Shown here in pieces: positions 1-15,395 of a stretch of 64,000 nt of DNA. Position 1 is the first letter of the stretch. Each line of letters opens with the position of its first letter. This stretch comes from Sparassis latifolia (lineage: Eukaryota; Basidiomycota; Agaricomycetes; Polyporales; Sparassidaceae). The translations under genes and the position numbers were made by a program. The stretch spans positions 310,001 through 374,000 of the forward strand of contig CM031554.1 of the NCBI GenBank assembly GCA_018466975.1, written 5' to 3'. A model generated the notes under the pieces. That model was not told where the DNA came from. It was given only the letters and a program-made list of their open reading frames with translations, and did no database searches.

Positions 1-102
1 GGTGTATCAGTTTGAAGACAGAAGACACTCTATGGGCTTGTTAGCCGACGACGAACGAACCCACTTAGTTAAGGATGGTGTGCAGTCTACGTGTAGACAT
101 AG

Positions 103-1461
103 GCCACACAGAAGAATTTATCCACGCTGGATTTTAACTACATCAACCCGACCGCTCTTCCAGAGCAGTACCGCGAGCACCTCCCATCCCAAGCGGAGTG
201 GAGCACAGAACGAAACGCACATTTCATAGGAGGAAGGCCTGTATTCATCAGGCCAGACAATCACAACTTCGACTACTCCCCACAGGAATTTGAAAGGACA
301 CTTCCCCATAATCTTGGTGGAATAGTGCTCCAGCACATCGCAGACAGCGGTATAACGACCTCCTATCCAGGAGAAAGACCAGACGCCCCTTGGAACCCCC
401 CTGCCCAGAATCCTGCACCCCAACCGACTCTTGCACCAATCGTACCCGATTACATACCACCGATGGCTACAGTTACCATGGTCGAAGGACGTCACCATGT
501 TAGCCAGAAGGAACTTGGTTTTAGAAAACCTGAGATCTTCAACGGTTCAGATCGTTCGAAGCTTAGGGAATTTATAAACCAATGCAAGAACTACATGGCC
601 GGAAATAGCCATGTCTACCAGGAGGACAATCAGAAGATCGCATTCGTGCTATCGCACATGCAAGGAGGAACAGCAGGATCATGGGCACAGAGCTTCATAG
701 AAACGGAACTCACCAATGACGACTTCCTTTCTTATGGGAGTTGGAGAGACTTCATTGCGAGTGTGAACAAAGCATTTGGCGATGAAAATATTGAAGAAAC
801 TGCTCGTACCTTGCTGCGTAACATCAAGCAAGGAACTCGTACTGCGGACGACTACATTGCCGAATTCCGATCGCTTGAATCCAAGGCGAAATTAGAAGAT
901 GCCGGAAATATCGAGTATTTCAAGTGGGGGCTTAACGACCCACTCCGACAAAGGATATATGGGATGGAAAGCATGCCCAAGACACTTGACAAGTGGTACG
1001 AATACGCCTCGCGGTTTGATAACCAATGGAGATCTGCTCAGATCTTCAAGCGAGGAGCCACTACGACGACGCGAGGAAAGGGCCGATCTATCCATCGTCC
1101 CTACTACTCGGCTTCTGCAAAGGATCCAAACGCGATGGATGTTGATCGTGTCAATATCTCGCGCTTATCCCCGGACGAGCGACAGAAGAGAATAAAAGAA
1201 GGATTATGTTTCCTATGCGGAAAGAAGGGCCATATAGCCAACGACAGACAATTTCACCCCCAGTCTGGAAGTTTCACCCGTGCTAGAACGATACAGCCCG
1301 GGTTAGACACAGACATGATCACATGGATCAAGAAGATGCGAGAAGACCTCGCACAGAAGAAGGAGACATCGAAGGAAGAAACCAGAGAGGAACAGATCGC
1401 CTATGTGCGAAACGTCTTCAACGACATGACTGATGAAGAACGAACCCAATTGGGTTTTTGA
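103..1461 (+). pseudogene. Gypsy gag (capsid plus damaged zinc knuckle), no clear start codon
   Basis: The frame is open from 103 to the TGA at 1459-1461. The first ATG in frame is at 463 (Met-Ala-Thr-Val), but the translation upstream from 103 also looks like real protein, so the true start is probably lost or further 5' in another frame. The core (about 500-1130) has the retrotransposon gag pattern, with [14 protein letters not shown] and an [15 protein letters not shown] stretch. Near the C-terminus is [14 protein letters not shown]: the first Cys, second Cys and His of a CX2CX4HX4C knuckle are present, but the last Cys is Arg. Pol follows in another frame after 17 nt. Confidence 0.8.
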
Positions 1462-1478
1462 GATGATGGCCACTAGTA

Positions 1479-5323
<3,845 letters not shown>

Positions 5324-5340
5324 AGGAGAAGAAACCCGGA

Positions 5341-5517
5341 ATGACTACCACGACGGTTTTCCTCATCATCTTCCTAATCGTCCTCCACTGCACAACCCTC
5401 ACTTTTCTTTGGATCATCCACCGAATCCTTATCAGACGACTTGTCGAACACACACTCTTCACGCGAGACAGCCCGCACGCTAACGGCTGGGGTGATCAGA
5501 ACGATGCCTGGAACTGA
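5341..5517 (+). CDS. Small retrotransposon ORF, 58 aa, one N-terminal membrane segment
   Basis: The ORF runs from ATG 5341 to TGA 5515-5517, 17 nt after the pol stop and in a different frame. The N-terminus is MTTTTVFLIIFLIVLHCTTL, continuing TFLWIIHRILIRR: a hydrophobic run of about 22 residues followed by basic residues (the pattern of a single-pass membrane anchor), then a short polar tail ending NDAWN. The last 14 nt overlap the start of the next ORF. I do not recognise a family. It sits where env lies in some gypsy elements but is far too small for a glycoprotein. It could be a chance ORF, although its membrane-like composition is repeated in the next one. Confidence 0.45.
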   Translation: MTTTTVFLIIFLIVLHCTTLTFLWIIHRILIRRLVEHTLFTRDSPHANGWGDQNDAWN

Positions 5518-5653
5518 TCAGGCAGCTCTTATCTCTGTGGGAACACTCTTTATCGTCCAATGGATTTTTATCTATTTGATTATTACCCGGATCCACGACA
5601 TTCTATTTCACATCACAGATAACCGCGATCCCCTTAACGACCGAAAGGTATAA
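5504..5653 (+). CDS. Second small retrotransposon ORF, 49 aa, one membrane segment
   Basis: ATG 5504 to TAA 5651-5653, overlapping the previous ORF by 14 nt in the +1 frame. After a short polar start (MPGTDQAA) comes a long hydrophobic run, LISVGTLFIVQWIFIYLII, then TRIHDILFHITDNRDP. The start-inside-stop overlap resembles coupled translation or termination-reinitiation. The third ORF begins 26 nt downstream. No family recognised. The pair of tiny membrane-type ORFs is discussed in the findings. Confidence 0.4.
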   Translation: MPGTDQAALISVGTLFIVQWIFIYLIITRIHDILFHITDNRDPLNDRKV

Positions 5654-5658
5654 AAGGA
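5649..5658 (+). promoter_or_regulatory. Second TATAAAAGGA motif, before the CCHC ORF
   Basis: Identical 10-mer to 5297-5306, 22 nt before ATG 5680, and followed by purine-rich sequence as at the first copy. It overlaps the last codons of the second small ORF. Candidate internal TATA box; function inferred only. Confidence 0.35.
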
Positions 5659-5679
5659 GGAGAAAACGACATATCATCA

Positions 5680-6420
5680 ATGTCTACTTCCGCTATAGAC
5701 GACCTTGTTCACAATATACTCGCTGAAGTCACCTCCACAATTATGAGCATACCCGCATCGCCTACGCTTGTCAATGGAGTACCCTCTCGAGCACAGACAC
5801 CCTTTATCCGCACCTCATCGCCCTCACCTTCTATCGAACTCAGTCACGCATCGGACGAACAAGAATTTGCCACACGACTGGTCTCGGCTATCCGTGTTCC
5901 TGTCGACTTCACAGATATCCTTGTTGCCTTACGAAATCGCCCGCAAGATCGACAAGCAGTGGTTTCCATGCAACGAGCATTAGAAATGGTCGAGTGGATG
6001 CAGACAGCCAGACAAGAGCTCGTCGCAGCAGAAGAAAGGACGAGTAGAGCCCGAACCAGAGTCGACCAAGTCTGGTCGTTGATGCGCAGTACGGTCACTC
6101 GTACAGCACAGGAGATTTGGAGGGAGCATGGGGATGAAGACATCGGACACATCCTCGGATACACCACTAATGGAATACCCGCATCCACTCCTCGCTCGTC
6201 ACCAGAACCAATTCCCGTTTGACCTCGCCCTCCTCGTTCGCACGTACCCAGTGGACGATCTCCGTTATCCCAACCATCTTTCTCGACCGCATCCACTTCT
6301 TCACGTCGCAGTCATCCCTACAGGGATGGACGTATTCCCGAACAAGGATCACGAACCAGCCGGCGGACATGCTACAGATGTGGAGGAGATCATTATGTCC
6401 GCGACTGCCCCCGACGATGA
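5680..6420 (+). pseudogene. Third gypsy 3' ORF with CCHC zinc knuckle, interrupted by one TGA
   Basis: ATG 5680 opens 180 codons to a TGA at 6220-6222. The same frame then continues for 66 codons to TGA 6418-6420 with matching Pro/Ser/Arg-rich composition, so the first stop looks like a mutation (the context suggests Arg). The middle part (residues about 60-150) is helical and polar, with ALEMVEWMQTARQELVAAEE resembling a coiled coil. The C-terminus has CYRCGGDHYVRDC (6370-6408), a CX2CX3HX4C nucleic-acid-binding knuckle. It is a gag-like nucleocapsid module placed after pol rather than before it. Family not known to me. Confidence 0.6.
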
Positions 6421-6470
6421 TGAAGATCACAAGATTTCTTGTGGGACAAGAAATGTTAGACGGGAGCTGA

Positions 6471-7111
6471 TGTTACAACGCTCCTCACTTGTGGCGCGTC
6501 TTTTCTTTTTCTTTTCCTTGTTCCCTTTACATTACCAGACCAAGTGATCCAACACGTGACTCATCGGAGCGCAACCTCCGATTCTTTATCCAGGTGTCCA
6601 GAACCCCTAGTCTAGGGTTACATCGGATCCAACTCCGGACCTTCTTCTTATCGCACATGCAAGACGTGCATGTATGCCTCATCTTTACCTCGTTCTGATA
6701 CACGACTCGTTATCCCCATTAGTACTGATTATATCTCACGACCTTACTCAGCTTTCTCATACATATTACTTCCTCGCTGTTACCCTGCTCTGATATTGTT
6801 TCACCTTGTCTAGCCAATGAACGATTCCGCATTACTGCATAGTACTGCGGATGCCTTTTGTATAAGTAAACGACCTGGTCGAGCTGGATCCCCATCTCGA
6901 CCTGGTTACCATTAAACCAGCTTTTCACTTGTCTTTGACTGAGATCGACCGTCAGTAGCAGACAGCTACTACGAGTCATAAGAACGAACTCTGATCGACC
7001 TTCAGTGCGAGGACATCGCCAGAAGTGTCACTCGAACGGACTTGTGTCTTAGACTAAGACCTTGTCTCGTGACGACTCGACTAGATGCTCGTGTTTCGCT
7101 GCCGCGTAACA
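6471..7111 (+). repeat. 3' LTR of the gypsy element (inferred, 641 bp)
   Basis: The segment begins TGTTAC and ends GTAACA, an exact 6 bp inverted repeat of the kind that ends LTRs. It starts just after a purine-leaning stretch (agacgggagctga) and 50 nt after the last ORF. A TATA-like TATAAG is near 6860. The copy to compare it with is outside the window, so the limits rest on the terminal repeat and on copia coding sequence resuming downstream. The 5 bp after it (tgcac) would be the target-site copy. Confidence 0.6.
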
Positions 7112-7164
7112 TGCACCGACAGCACCCAATAGCCTCCTCTCCATCACGCATTTAGATGACGCGG

Positions 7165-9414
7165 AGGAAGAGTACTTATGGGAAATAGTCGCACAATACT
7201 AATAGATAAAAATAAACACACCCTTGCTATAGGCAAGAAAAATGGACGACTATATTCATTGAAATTGCGTCCAATAGTTCCGCAACCTGCGCGATGCGAA
7301 AGCCATTTCCCAAAGAGACGGATGAATGCAGCAAGGTACCCGGAGAATTAACACACACAGATGTGTGGGGACCTGCGCAGACAGCCGCTCTACAAGGGTG
7401 GAAATATTTTATTACATTTACCGATGATTACAGTCGTCGAAGTACAGTACTATTTATGAGGCATAAAGATAAAGTAACTGAAGAATAAAGAATTATATTA
7501 CCTATATCGAGCGCAAGTTTGGAAACAAACCCTTGCGACTCAGGCTCGACAACGGTCGAGAATATATGAACACCGAATTAATTAACTGGTGTCAAATGAA
7601 AGGGATCGAGATGGGTCCGACTGCGCCATACTCACCATCCCAGAATGGAGTCTCTGAGAGATTGAATCGCACACTGCTTGGACTAGCGCGCGCGATGATC
7701 TATGCGAGAGATCTACCTCGTTATCTTTGGGCTGAAGTGATTGCTCACGCAGTCTATATTAAAAATAGATCGCCTACCCAGGCGTTAAATGGGGCAACTC
7801 CCAAAGAAAAATGGAATGGGACGAAACCAAATATCTCGTACCTACAAGAATTCGGTTCCCCCGTATGGGTCCTCACGGAGGACGCAACACTATCAAAGCT
7901 AGCGCCCCGTGCCAACAAGTATATTTTTGTTGGATACATGGACGGACCCAAAGCCATCAAATATTATGATGCGCATACGTGCCAGATTAAAATCTCGCGT
8001 AATTTCCAATTTTCTTCAAATTCCCCGGACCATTTGCCCGGCAATGCGCCTCACGTGCCACAAGAGCAAATAGGATCCAACGTACCTATCCTCACAGCAC
8101 AGTGTGAGGGGGAGCAAAATATATTTCTGGGCACTTTACCTAGCAATGCATCAGACGTGCTGCATGCGGAAAGGAGACCTGAAGTCCCAAACCTCACAAC
8201 GACCGCAGACGTGCGGCGCGAGGGGGAGTTAGGAACTTCCGCGCCACAGTCACCTGCCAAAAATCCGCGAAAGCACAGACAGGATGATGATCCTGATCAA
8301 CGCGAGGAAAGTGGGACGGACGCACCAAGCCAGCCCAGACGAACCAGAAGAAAGACAGTTCAGCATGATTACCATCTAATGCACGACCCAGAGGCAGACG
8401 AAGATCTGGATAATGATCCAGATAAATCAAATGCCGAATTAGTCTATATTGCGATGAGTGCCCACGGAAATGCGGACACGGATGAGCCAAAGACGCTCAG
8501 TGATGCCAAGAGATCACTCGAGTGGCCCAAATGGGAACAGGCAGTCCAGATGGAACTCAATCAACTACAGGGTATGGAGACTTGGGAGTTAGTGGAACCT
8601 CCTGAAGATCGAAAACCCGTAGGAAATAAATGGGTTCTAGTCAAGAAAACAAACAAAGAGGGTGAAATAATTAAATACAAAGCCCGCCTGGTTGCGAAGG
8701 GATATTCTCAAATCCCAGGCATGGACTATACTGAGACGTTTGCGCCTGTAGTCCGCCTCAAAACCATTCGAGCTATCCTCGGGCTAGCCGCAATCTTAGA
8801 TTGGGAGATCGGACAGATGGACGTGAAAGACACCTATCTTAACGGAACTCTCAAAGAAGAAGTGTACATGCCTTGGAATAATCTACGGGCCAATTGCAGA
8901 TGTCAAGCCTGAAGATCAATCCATATTTGTGGGCTACTCAGATGCAGACTATGCGAACGATATCCGAGATCGCAAATCAATCTCGGGATATTTATTCAAA
9001 TTAGGAAATGGCACGATCACGTGGAGCTCAAAGAAGCAAACCACGGTCGCGTCATCCACCACGGAAGCCGAATACATGGCATCCGCCGAAGCGGCAAAAG
9101 AAGCCGTGTGGCTCCGAACACTATTCAAAGAAATAGGTTTCGAGCAACAAGATCCTACGATTTTATTCGAGGATAATACAGCGGCGATCTCAATCGCACG
9201 TGATCCCCAATTCCACGCGAAATCAAAATATTTTGATGTAAAGCATCATTATGTGCGCGAGAAATTGAGGGATAAATATATTGATATCCATTACTGTCCC
9301 ACGGAGGACATGATAGCGGATATCCTAACAAAGTCACTCCCTAAGCCGAGGCACGAGAAGCTCACAAAGAAGCTCGGAATGCCCATCGGCTTGAGGGGGA
9401 GTGTTGGAAAGTAG
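7165..9414 (+). pseudogene. Copia pol remnant (integrase, partial RT, RNase H)
   Basis: The pre-integrase motif (TLAIGKKNGRLYSLK) is readable near 7215-7265. Integrase starts at about 7294 with LTHTDVWGP; the frame is lost near 7485 and resumes with RLDNGREY and NGVSERLNRT, so all three catalytic acidic residues are still encoded. RT begins WELVEPPEDRKPVGNKWV and runs through KARLVAKGYSQ and [20 protein letters not shown], then breaks at about 8876. The YVDD-containing palm and the connection are missing. Sequence resumes with the RNase H region ([38 protein letters not shown]) to TAG 9414. The copy cannot reverse-transcribe itself. Confidence 0.88.
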
Positions 9415-9640
9415 CGCCCAAATTTCTAGAGCTCCAGAAATTGGGGAGTGCCCAAGGGCAGACAAGCCGAGGGCATGATTACAAAGAAAGACAAAGAAGG
9501 AAATTTGCTTATATAAAGTGGAGCATCTAGAACTGTATATATACAGAAATCTATTTTAGGACGCGGAATCACGCGCCCCGACGCATCTTGACCCGCCATC
9601 ACTACCTTCCTATTTGGGAACTAAGGCGCGATTTCTAACA
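9402..9640 (+). repeat. 3' LTR of the copia element (239 bp)
   Basis: It begins TGTTGGAAA directly after the purine tract ttgaggggga and ends TTTCTAACA, an inverted repeat with one mismatch. TATATAAA at 9510-9517 is a good LTR promoter TATA box. The stop of the RNase H frame lies a few bases inside the LTR, as is common in copia elements. Confidence 0.85.
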
Positions 9641-10541
9641 AAATTAAACTCTTGAAAGCTGGTGACAAAAACCGGAGCTCATCAGCAAAATTCATCACAT
9701 GACCGTCGTCGGAGACGGTGGGCGCGCGATGACACCGACCCGACGCACAACAGCGAGAACGGGCGGGACGGCGGGCAGTCCGGTGAGCGCCAGGCTGCGC
9801 CGGTGAGAGCGGCGGAAGCACGTCACGGTGTTACCTAGGATCACGCCGGCAAATACTCTTCGCTTCCAAAAACAGACCTGATACAGCTCGTGCACCGTAC
9901 GTCGAGAGCCAAATCGGCGAGCGTATCCGCCGAGCGATCAACTTCAACAGTCATTTCTCCCCGTGAATCCACGCGAGGTGAGTGCAGTTGTCCACAATAC
10001 CATAAAAACATTGGATAGCATATTCAGAGTTCATGCATACCAAGCATGGTCTGACGACCATCGCGGTGAAGGTATCCTCGCTGAGTATAAGATCTGCTGC
10101 GACGAAGCGTTAAGCTGCATAGCCTTGCCGGCCACGGAAGTCAGCGCCCACGTCGAGGTTGGCGTGGCGATGGGTGATGGACTGATACATGTGTATTCCT
10201 ACTACCCCGTGCGCTCGATGGGCGCACACGAGCTAGGGTGACAGTACATCATACTTAGTTAGTTCGACCAACGATCACGTCAATCAGGTTCACAGTGCAG
10301 GAAGCTGTTCATGGCCGGCAACGAAGACCGAAGTCGTACAGTTTTCTTTGTGCCCGTAACTCTCTGAGGCCCGGTAATTGAGATTAAGACACTAAACGAG
10401 GCGAACACGCACAAACCAATCGTCATTAATTCTGACAGCCAATACACGAGGATGGACCTGTCGTCAAATAATACCAGCCAAGTTACGACGTCGATCCATG
10501 CAGATCCAGTAGAAGGGTTTCAAGGGTATATAAGTCGCGAA
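9641..10541. other. Intergenic, no gene recognised
   Basis: Spacer between the copia LTR and the 3' end of the next gene. A 92-codon open frame (9963-10241) starts at GTG and has no recognisable content. Nothing else stood out. Confidence 0.6.
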
Positions 10542-11981
10542 TTAGGCCTCGGTATACACAGGAGGTGCGTCGAGAATGCCCACTTCGGAGGGTGCTATTC
10601 TCGGCGGGAAACGAATGCCTGAGTCCATGTTCGGCTCGGCTGGGAGCGCCTCGACAAGGGGGTGTAAAGACGATGTCTCGGCCGCACTAGCGCTCTTCAA
10701 CTCCGAACTGCCACTGGAAGAACCAGGAGGTAGTGGGAGTTGGTGTGCCTCCAAGTGCGTGGATGAGGAATCCGCCGCAGCTACCACGGGTGTAGTGGGA
10801 TGCAGAAGCGCTTTACGAGGTGTGGACGCAGACGGGGCAGAGGGCGCGGCGGCGGTGAAGGGTGTGATCAACACGCCTGGAGAGGATAGTGATAAGCTAG
10901 TCGAATGAGCGAGCGTTGAAGGGCCGGAAGGACCCGACCCGGGGGTTTGCCATGCAACCAGTGATGAACTGTCATTAGTCGCAGATGGCCCACTTTGAAC
11001 CATTCCAGCCCCTAAACCCAGATGAGGCGGTATATTGTGCACGCCTTGGCTTTGAAGAGCAGCATCTTGTTTCCCAAATTATCAGCCTTTCTTTTCGAGG
11101 TTCCCGAGCGATACGTACCTTCGCTGCCATCGTCTGGATTGTACGGATATACTGGAGTCGAGTAATAGAACTGAGCTCCGCGGCCCGCGCGCCTGCGCCT
11201 CCACCAAAAGAAAAGCGCAAGAAGCACCACAGCTAGCCCAGCTATGCCACCAACTACGCCTCCAACAATAGCGCCGACAGGTGTGGATGATGAGTGCGAG
11301 GTGTTTCCCGCAGCACCACCCGACGAGGTAGGCTGGTCCGTCGACGTCGCAGATGCCGAAGACTTTGTAGTCATGGCGGCTGTCGAGTTGGCTGTGCCAT
11401 ATGCTGATGATGCAAAGGACGAGGAAGAAGAGGAAGGAGTGGAAGAGGAAGAAGAGGAAGGAGTGGAAGATGATGACGAGGAAGACGACGCCGGCACTAG
11501 CATTGTATATGCGATGTAATCCAGCATGTATTGACTATACGGTGAAACTTGCGTAATATTGAAGGCAAGAGTATGTGTGCCATTCGGAAGGGTACCACTG
11601 TCGAAGAACTTGACACCATCCGCCTCGGAAGTGACATTCGGTGCGACATATGATATCGGCGTCGCTCCGTCAATGCTGTATATCGAGACTGGCGGGGAAC
11701 TTCCGTTCGTTGCTGGTCCAAGAGTGCCAAAAACTTGCACTCCAGTCCCTACAACAAAGTATGAGCGAGGAGCAAGCTGATTACGGATAAGCCCACTCAC
11801 CTACGAACTGGAACGTCGCACTTCCCCCAGGGTTCACCGTCGTCGTTAAAGTCTGATCATACACCTCCTGGTTGCCCGAATGCGTAAAATACCAGTCAGC
11901 GTTTGGACCTGGATTGTACTTGATAAGGGTTGTGTTTGCGGAGTCGACATCGACGGTCACTGTGGATGTCACGGTCGACAT
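10542..11981 (-). CDS. Single-pass membrane protein with Ser-rich stalk, about 426 aa
   Basis: Three exons, read on the minus strand: 11981-11801, 11748-11119 and 11011-10542, with introns of 52 and 107 bp in good GT-AG context and consistent phase. The N-terminal part (STVTSTVTVDVDSANTT, then a beta-rich region to about residue 170) is an ectodomain of the kind found in many Agaricomycete proteins that lack a classical signal peptide. A Ser/Thr-rich stalk with long Ser runs follows. One transmembrane helix (AIVGGVVGGIAGLAVVLLAL) is followed by FFWWRRRRAGR, which fixes the cytoplasmic side. The long tail is Pro/Ser-rich and ends PPVYTEA. It may act as a surface sensor (Mid2/Wsc-like in layout), but function is unproven. 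Start 11981 was chosen over 12083 because the upstream part looks like leader sequence. Confidence 0.8.
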
Positions 11982-13029
11982 GGTGGACGGTTGAGCATGA
12001 GCTAGGTAGAGTAGGGCACGCACCCACGGGGATGGCTTCGCAAATATGATTACCTGAGGCACTATGCGGCGCTCACCGCTCACGCGGCATTGTTAGGCGG
12101 TTGCTGCCTGCCAATCTAGCTGTCAACGAAATGATCCTAACTGTGTTTGGGGAAGATAATCACGTACAATGCGGCCGGTTCAACGCAAGATAACCGTCAC
12201 ATACCAGCACATACGTCAGAAACCGCATGTTACAGAACGTTAAGAGTGACCTGGAAGCCTGCATCGGATGGCAATCTTCCGAGGATATGTTTTATGTCAA
12301 GGCTACTGCAATCTGCAGCATTTGACATATAGCTCTGTCAGGTTCTATTCTGTCTCGACTGCATCGAGACGGTGCACAGCCACATTCAGACGTGCCGTGA
12401 TAGGTAGAATTGCAAATTCCGTTATGATCTTGATGGTGCGACGCAGTCTTGGGCCTTGGCCATCTGTTGTCTCAGACTCTCAGAGCAATTGGGCAGCTGG
12501 GCTGATCATGCTTGAAAACCTGGTGTCTGCACAAACATCCCGCAAGTATTGACATTTCAGAAACGGTTACTTCCATGGATAGGACAGCATCCGGGTTGAC
12601 GAGTTGGATGGCACCGAGAAGTACTTACTACGAAGTCACCGAACAAAATCACCCACGGCGTATGCGAAGTCAAACTGCCTGCCTTCAGCACTATTCAGCT
12701 CGGTTGTTACGAGGTCAATGACCTACTGCACTACGCGTTGAAGTACAAGACAAAGTCTTCGCGGGAGCAGGACCAATTGACGGCTCATGCAAGTTAACGC
12801 GGAACTTTCGCTAGCGCTCGTGATACACGGAGAATAGTACAGCTGGCTTCGATATCATTAGCAGACTTCGAATTAATGACAACTGGCACATACAGCATGA
12901 CCCTAATTTTTTATAGAGAGTTAAAAAGCTGCGGCGAGCGAAACATCTTCAGATTCACCCCAGTGATCCAGATAATCCAGCGGTTTCGCACTCACCACAA
13001 CGCAGAAAATTTCCGCCTCTTTTCGAGCG
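11982..13029. other. Intergenic, no gene recognised
   Basis: Promoter side of the membrane-protein gene and the 3' side of the AT-hook gene. Short open frames here have no protein-like composition. Confidence 0.55.
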
Positions 13030-15163
13030 TCAGTGTAGCATCTCTACCTTAATCCTGAGCACCGTTTCTTGCTCTGATTCTGTATTTGGGTGCTCTTCTT
13101 CGATGCTCACGCCCATGTGTCCTCCACATTTGTTAAGTTTTCCCTTGCCGGGTCCATTGGGCCCGGAAGAAGCGCACTCGCACAGAAGAATGACCATAGA
13201 AACCTTTCCCCTCTTCATAAAGGTCACATATTCATCATCCATCCTACTGAGCATGAGCTCATTATCGACACCACGGCAGCGGTAAGACTGAGACGTACCG
13301 CACTCCAAGTTGTATTCCACTTCCATACACGATCTCTTCGGTGAGATCCCGTACATACTGCTCATCGGCGATCACCTGAGCATCCTTGATGACAGTTGTG
13401 GTTCCGTAAAACTGCAACAATCCATTACTATCTCCCTGACTGCCATCAGCAAAATTCAGTATTCCGGACTTGGACACACGGCGGGTCATCAGGGTCGTCG
13501 CGCTCGAATATGCAGCAGTCAACGCAAGGCAGAGTTCGGCAAGCGACTCGAACTCGCAAGGATGTGCCTCAGTGCTGGCAGTGATATGGTTTGCTAGAGA
13601 TCTCATGGGCGGGGTGGGCGGAATGGACGTGGGTTCTGATACGCGCCGCCAAGTAAGGTTCACGGTATCCAGCCACCATTTAGCTGGACCAGCAGGTTTT
13701 GACGACCCAGGGGCTGCAGAGTTGCTGGGTTGTTCAACGTTCCCCACCGCCTCTTCCTCCTCTTCATGCTTTGCTTTCTCATAGCCCTCCTCCTCCTGTT
13801 CCAGCCGATTGGGCAATGTGTCACTGTGTGAGAGAAGCACCCTTTTGTCCTGACGCCCTAGATTATTCTCGCTCGAGGCCGCATTAGCAGGATTGCCATC
13901 ACTCAGAACAGAAGTGATGGTCTTCCTCCTCTTGCCCGTTCTCTCCTCCGAGCTCAGACCTTGCACTTCACCTGCAGCCCGTATATGTCCAAGACGCTCC
14001 GGAAATATCTTCTTCCCCTTATGATAATTTCGTCTCCCGCGCTCGCGACATTTCTCGCACAGTAGAAAACGATACTCGGCAAATGGGAGAAGAGCATTTT
14101 GGCACGAAATGTGGCTGCACAAGCGTTTTTGAGGTGAAGTGACGGCAGCAGTACCGGTAATGGCAGCGATGCTGATGCTGGTCGGCGGGGACAGCAGAGA
14201 CCTCTGGTCTTGTGAGGCGAGCGCAGGAGCTGGAAGAGCAGCAGGGGCACTCTCTCGCGGACGCCCACGCGGCCTCTTGACGACGGACGGAGAAGGAATA
14301 AGTGTATCTGTCTTACGCGGACGACCTCGACGCTTCTTTACAGCGATGGGTGCGACAAGGGTTCTATCTTGCTGTGCGCTCGGAATTTCCGACGCTGTGA
14401 TTGCGGCGACCGAGGTCTGTTGTTTCCCAGTGTCCGCAACAGCGCGTGAATTGATCGCCTCCATGAGACCATTCGAGCGCGTATGTACACCAGCATCCGC
14501 GCTGGAATCTGGCTGGATGTGAGACTCGGCAGCTGTATGTGCAGTGACTGAAGACGAAATCAAATTCTCCGAAGTATGGCCTGCGACCGAGGGAATCTGC
14601 AAGGCAGAAACACGTTTGCGCTTATGGTCCTGCTTCGAAATGAGGACATAAACTGAAGATGGGATTGGCGCAGGTGTCTCAGAAGTCCTAGCCCCAACCG
14701 ATCCTGCAAGCGGAAGTGCATTTGCAGCGGAAGAAGTGGCACCACGTGTCTTGATAACGTCAAGTCGACCAGTTTCCTGCGAGGCCCCAGGGAGGTCGTC
14801 TTTCCCGAACACCTTCAGCTGGTAACCTCGAGGGCCAAATGTAGAGCGACGTTCAGGCAAAGGGACAGCAGAGCGTGCCAGCGGCTTCCGTGCCACGGTG
14901 GACAAAGATGGAAGCTTGGGTGGCCTGGATGGCGTCCACGGCGTGCGGTTCCCTCGACCTTGTAACGGCGAGACGTCATCTTCCCAGTCCTCCAGTCCAT
15001 CGTCTACTGCTTCAGGTTCAGCGAGAGTCGCGACACTTACTATAGATCTTGCAGGCTCAGCTAGATTGTGACGAACTTGCGCGGACTCTCGTGCGACTCC
15101 CTCGGCTCCATTAGCACCAAGCCTACGTCCTGAGCGAGGTTTCTTGACAGATGTAGGCGGCAT
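13030..15163 (-). CDS. AT-hook, Cys-cluster nuclear protein, about 692 aa
   Basis: Two exons, 15163-13299 and 13243-13030, with a 55 bp intron; the joined frame is open. The N-terminal 300 residues are low-complexity and basic. Two AT-hook cores with flanking basic residues, KKRRGRPRK and KRPRGRPRE (about residues 280-310), predict binding in the minor groove of AT-rich DNA. A Cys motif follows, CSHISCQNALLPFAEYRF then LCEKCRERGRRN, probably zinc-binding. The C-terminal third, with FESLAELCLALTAAYSS and QFYGTTTVIKDAQVIADEQ, looks like a conserved domain that I cannot name. Likely a chromatin or transcription factor. Start 15163 (MPPTSVKKP) was preferred; in-frame ATGs lie upstream at about 15211 and 15250. 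Confidence 0.75.
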
Positions 15164-15395
15164 ACGCACTGTTTGTGAAGGAGAGATGTTAAAAGATGCA
15201 ATCAGCGTCATTTGACACGCATGGAACAAACATGGATGCTGTACTGGCACGAAGCCCTACCTGGATATCCAAGGTTGAGTGAAGTTGTTTGAAAAATGGA
15301 AGCGCACCACTGTACCTTCTCCGACGTGGGATTTATGAGTGCTACTTGAGCGAAGCAAGGCGTAAAAGTATTGCAATTGGGGTATCACGCAAGTA

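Larger units (their letters stand above)
7112..9640 (+). mobile_element. Ty1/copia retrotransposon remnant, 5' truncated and internally deleted
   Basis: It contains part of the pre-integrase region, integrase, the first part of RT, RNase H and one 3' LTR. No gag and no 5' LTR are seen between 7112 and the integrase. The gypsy LTR abuts it, so its 5' half is probably on the other side of the gypsy element, upstream of base 1. Confidence 0.85.

Noticed and set aside
9963..10241. 92-codon open frame on the plus strand
   Set aside because: Starts at GTG, no recognisable domain, lies in spacer after an LTR; likely chance.
11244..11519. Acidic plus-strand ORF ending in poly-Glu
   Set aside because: It is the antisense shadow of the Ser-rich stalk of the membrane-protein gene.
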